From Prinia subflava (taxonomy: Eukaryota; Chordata; Aves; Passeriformes; Cisticolidae): 64,000 nt of DNA. The notes below the pieces were generated by a model. It did not search any database and had not been told where the DNA came from. It saw only the letters and a program-made list of their open reading frames with translations. Location: positions 57,923,775 through 57,987,774 of the forward strand of contig NC_086283.1 in assembly GCF_021018805.1 (NCBI RefSeq), read 5' to 3'. A program made the translations under genes and the position numbers. Shown here in pieces: positions 62,650 through 64,000 of the stretch (position 1 is its first letter; every line of letters starts with the position of its first letter).

Positions 62650-64000
62650 CAAAGGCTCCCTGGCATCCTCAGTCACTACAGCTGCACAGAGACATAAACC
62701 TGCCTTGAAGTATGCCTTGGTAGATGGTTACCTGCAGCTATTGCTACCACTGGACCTCAGAAATGATGGATAGTTATTTAGGAAAACAGACCTCCCAGGT
62801 TACCACCAATCCTTCCATAAGCAGCTCTGGTACAATGTACAGATGTGCATGAACCACAGCTCCCAAATGCAGAGTGCTTTTTGCAGGTACCCTGGGATGC
62901 AGGAACATCATTCCCTCAGCTTTCACAACCCAAATGCAACTAAGATGATCTGGACAACATCTCCCTTGCAACTGCATCATAAGTTTTCCTTGTTTTTTTG
63001 TTTGTTTGTTTGTGGTTGTTTTCTTGTTTTATGGTTTTTTTTTCCCCCTTGGAAATAGAGGCCAGAGAGAAGATGAGATAAAGACCAGCTGCAAAGCTGT
63101 GAGACACAGTGGCTCCTCAGCAGATTCACAGAAACTCTCCCAGGAGTGCCAAAGCTGTTCTCAGATCTCTGGTTTATGTTGGTGTTTGAGCACTTAGCAT
63201 ATGAGATACTGCAAGAATCACTGAATCCTAATCAATGCAACTTTCAAAAAGAGAGAAGCTGCCTGACAATGAATCTGGACACCAGGAGTTCAGGCCTTTT
63301 GAACCCTGGCATTCAGCAGGTGTTATCTGGAGGGACTCCCCTAGGGGATCTGGTATTTCAGAGAACTCCTTTCAAAGCAAGAGTCAGTTGTTAAACCAGG
63401 CACTGGGGAGTCAGAATATTTATTTAGCCTTAGCTCTGCCCCCTTGAACGTGACACGGCAGCTCCCTAATGTGAACACACACCTGCTGTCAAATTAGCAT
63501 GACTGCAGCTTGGACAGGGAGTTGTGTTCACAGAAATCCTGGGAAGCAGCTTTTCCTGTGCTGAAAACACTGCACTCTGCTTCCTGGAAGCACAGAAACA
63601 GGCAAGAATGTATTTGGGCACTCTAGTGTCTTACAAGTATTATGTACATCTCACCACTGCTGGTAAAGGAATTGGGTTGCCTCACTGGGTATAAACATAG
63701 GTTCTGGGAATTTTTCTGGATGCAGAAACAAAAATTCTTTAGCAGTTCTTCATTTCTAATATCATTTTAATTCATCTTGAACTGTACAATGGTAAAATCT
63801 TCCAGTGAAAATAGATGATCTTCGTAGCTGTCACTGCCAGTTTAGGACATGCCTTCTCACACAGTACACGAGTCAGTAAAGTCAAAAAGAAACTTTACGA
63901 AACCCAAACCAAAACACAAGGTGAAGTCATTTTTATTAATGCTATCTGGTTACCAGCAATACAGTGTTGAACAAACACAAGCCGTTGATCAATAAATGAT
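62650..64000. other. Right end of window, no gene supported
   Basis: There are AATAAA motifs on the minus strand at 63932-63937 and 63419-63424, which could belong to a minus-strand transcript ending here. I see no coding sequence to support one. A pyrimidine-rich, tttg-repeated stretch lies at about 62989-63050. Confidence 0.5.

Noticed and set aside
50830..64000. Coding exons of CPLX1, the expected neighbour
   Set aside because: I looked for its N-terminal and helical coding segments in the open frames of both strands and found none; it may start beyond the window.
1..64000. A bacterial-type system (operon, CRISPR, prophage)
   Set aside because: The window is vertebrate DNA with spliced exons; the only regular array is the 24-bp minisatellite, which has no spacers.

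Overview
This window is vertebrate nuclear DNA, most likely from a bird and possibly a songbird. It has no operons, and its coding signal is a set of short exons with GT-AG introns. It carries CR1 LINE fragments, which are typical of birds and reptiles, and solo LTRs with 6-bp target duplications that share a TGTCGGAGTC terminus. I recall LTRs of that look from passerine ERVK elements. The species cannot be fixed from sequence alone.

The only gene I can support is GAK (cyclin-G-associated kinase, auxilin-2), on the + strand. Twenty-one consecutive coding exons lie between 3362 and 47863. Joined, they stay in one open frame and encode the C-terminal 1,074 residues, ending at a TGA at 47861-47863. 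In protein order they give the end of the kinase C-lobe, a PTEN-like pseudophosphatase domain, a C2 domain, a long clathrin/adaptor-binding linker with DLL and DPF motifs, and a C-terminal J domain with HPD. The 5' exons (promoter, start codon, most of the kinase domain) lie to the left of the window. Every junction is phase-consistent and I see no frameshift or internal stop. A long 3' UTR follows, with poly(A)-signal candidates at 49955, 50576 and 50787.

The introns hold most of the other structure. There is a CR1 fragment that runs up to the splice acceptor at 3361, and a degraded reverse CR1 (about 11620-11860). A 1,425-bp sense solo LTR (12197-13621) has a GC-rich core with 51-bp repeats. 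A 690-bp antisense solo LTR (18235-18924) ends in two tandem hairpins with compensated stems. An ERVL-like LTR fragment lies at about 20816-21175, a larger CR1 at about 35235-35976, and ten identical 24-bp repeats at 38281-38520. An exon-like island at 14002-14067 would introduce a stop if spliced in.

From about 50.8 kb to the end I find no convincing coding exon. CPLX1 follows GAK in human (my recollection), but none of its coding sequence is recognisable here. This part holds a CR1 fragment, a strongly structured segment (56175-56261), a CpG-rich island (59780-59955) and a G-run tract (62619-62647). The longest open frames outside GAK look like composition artefacts.
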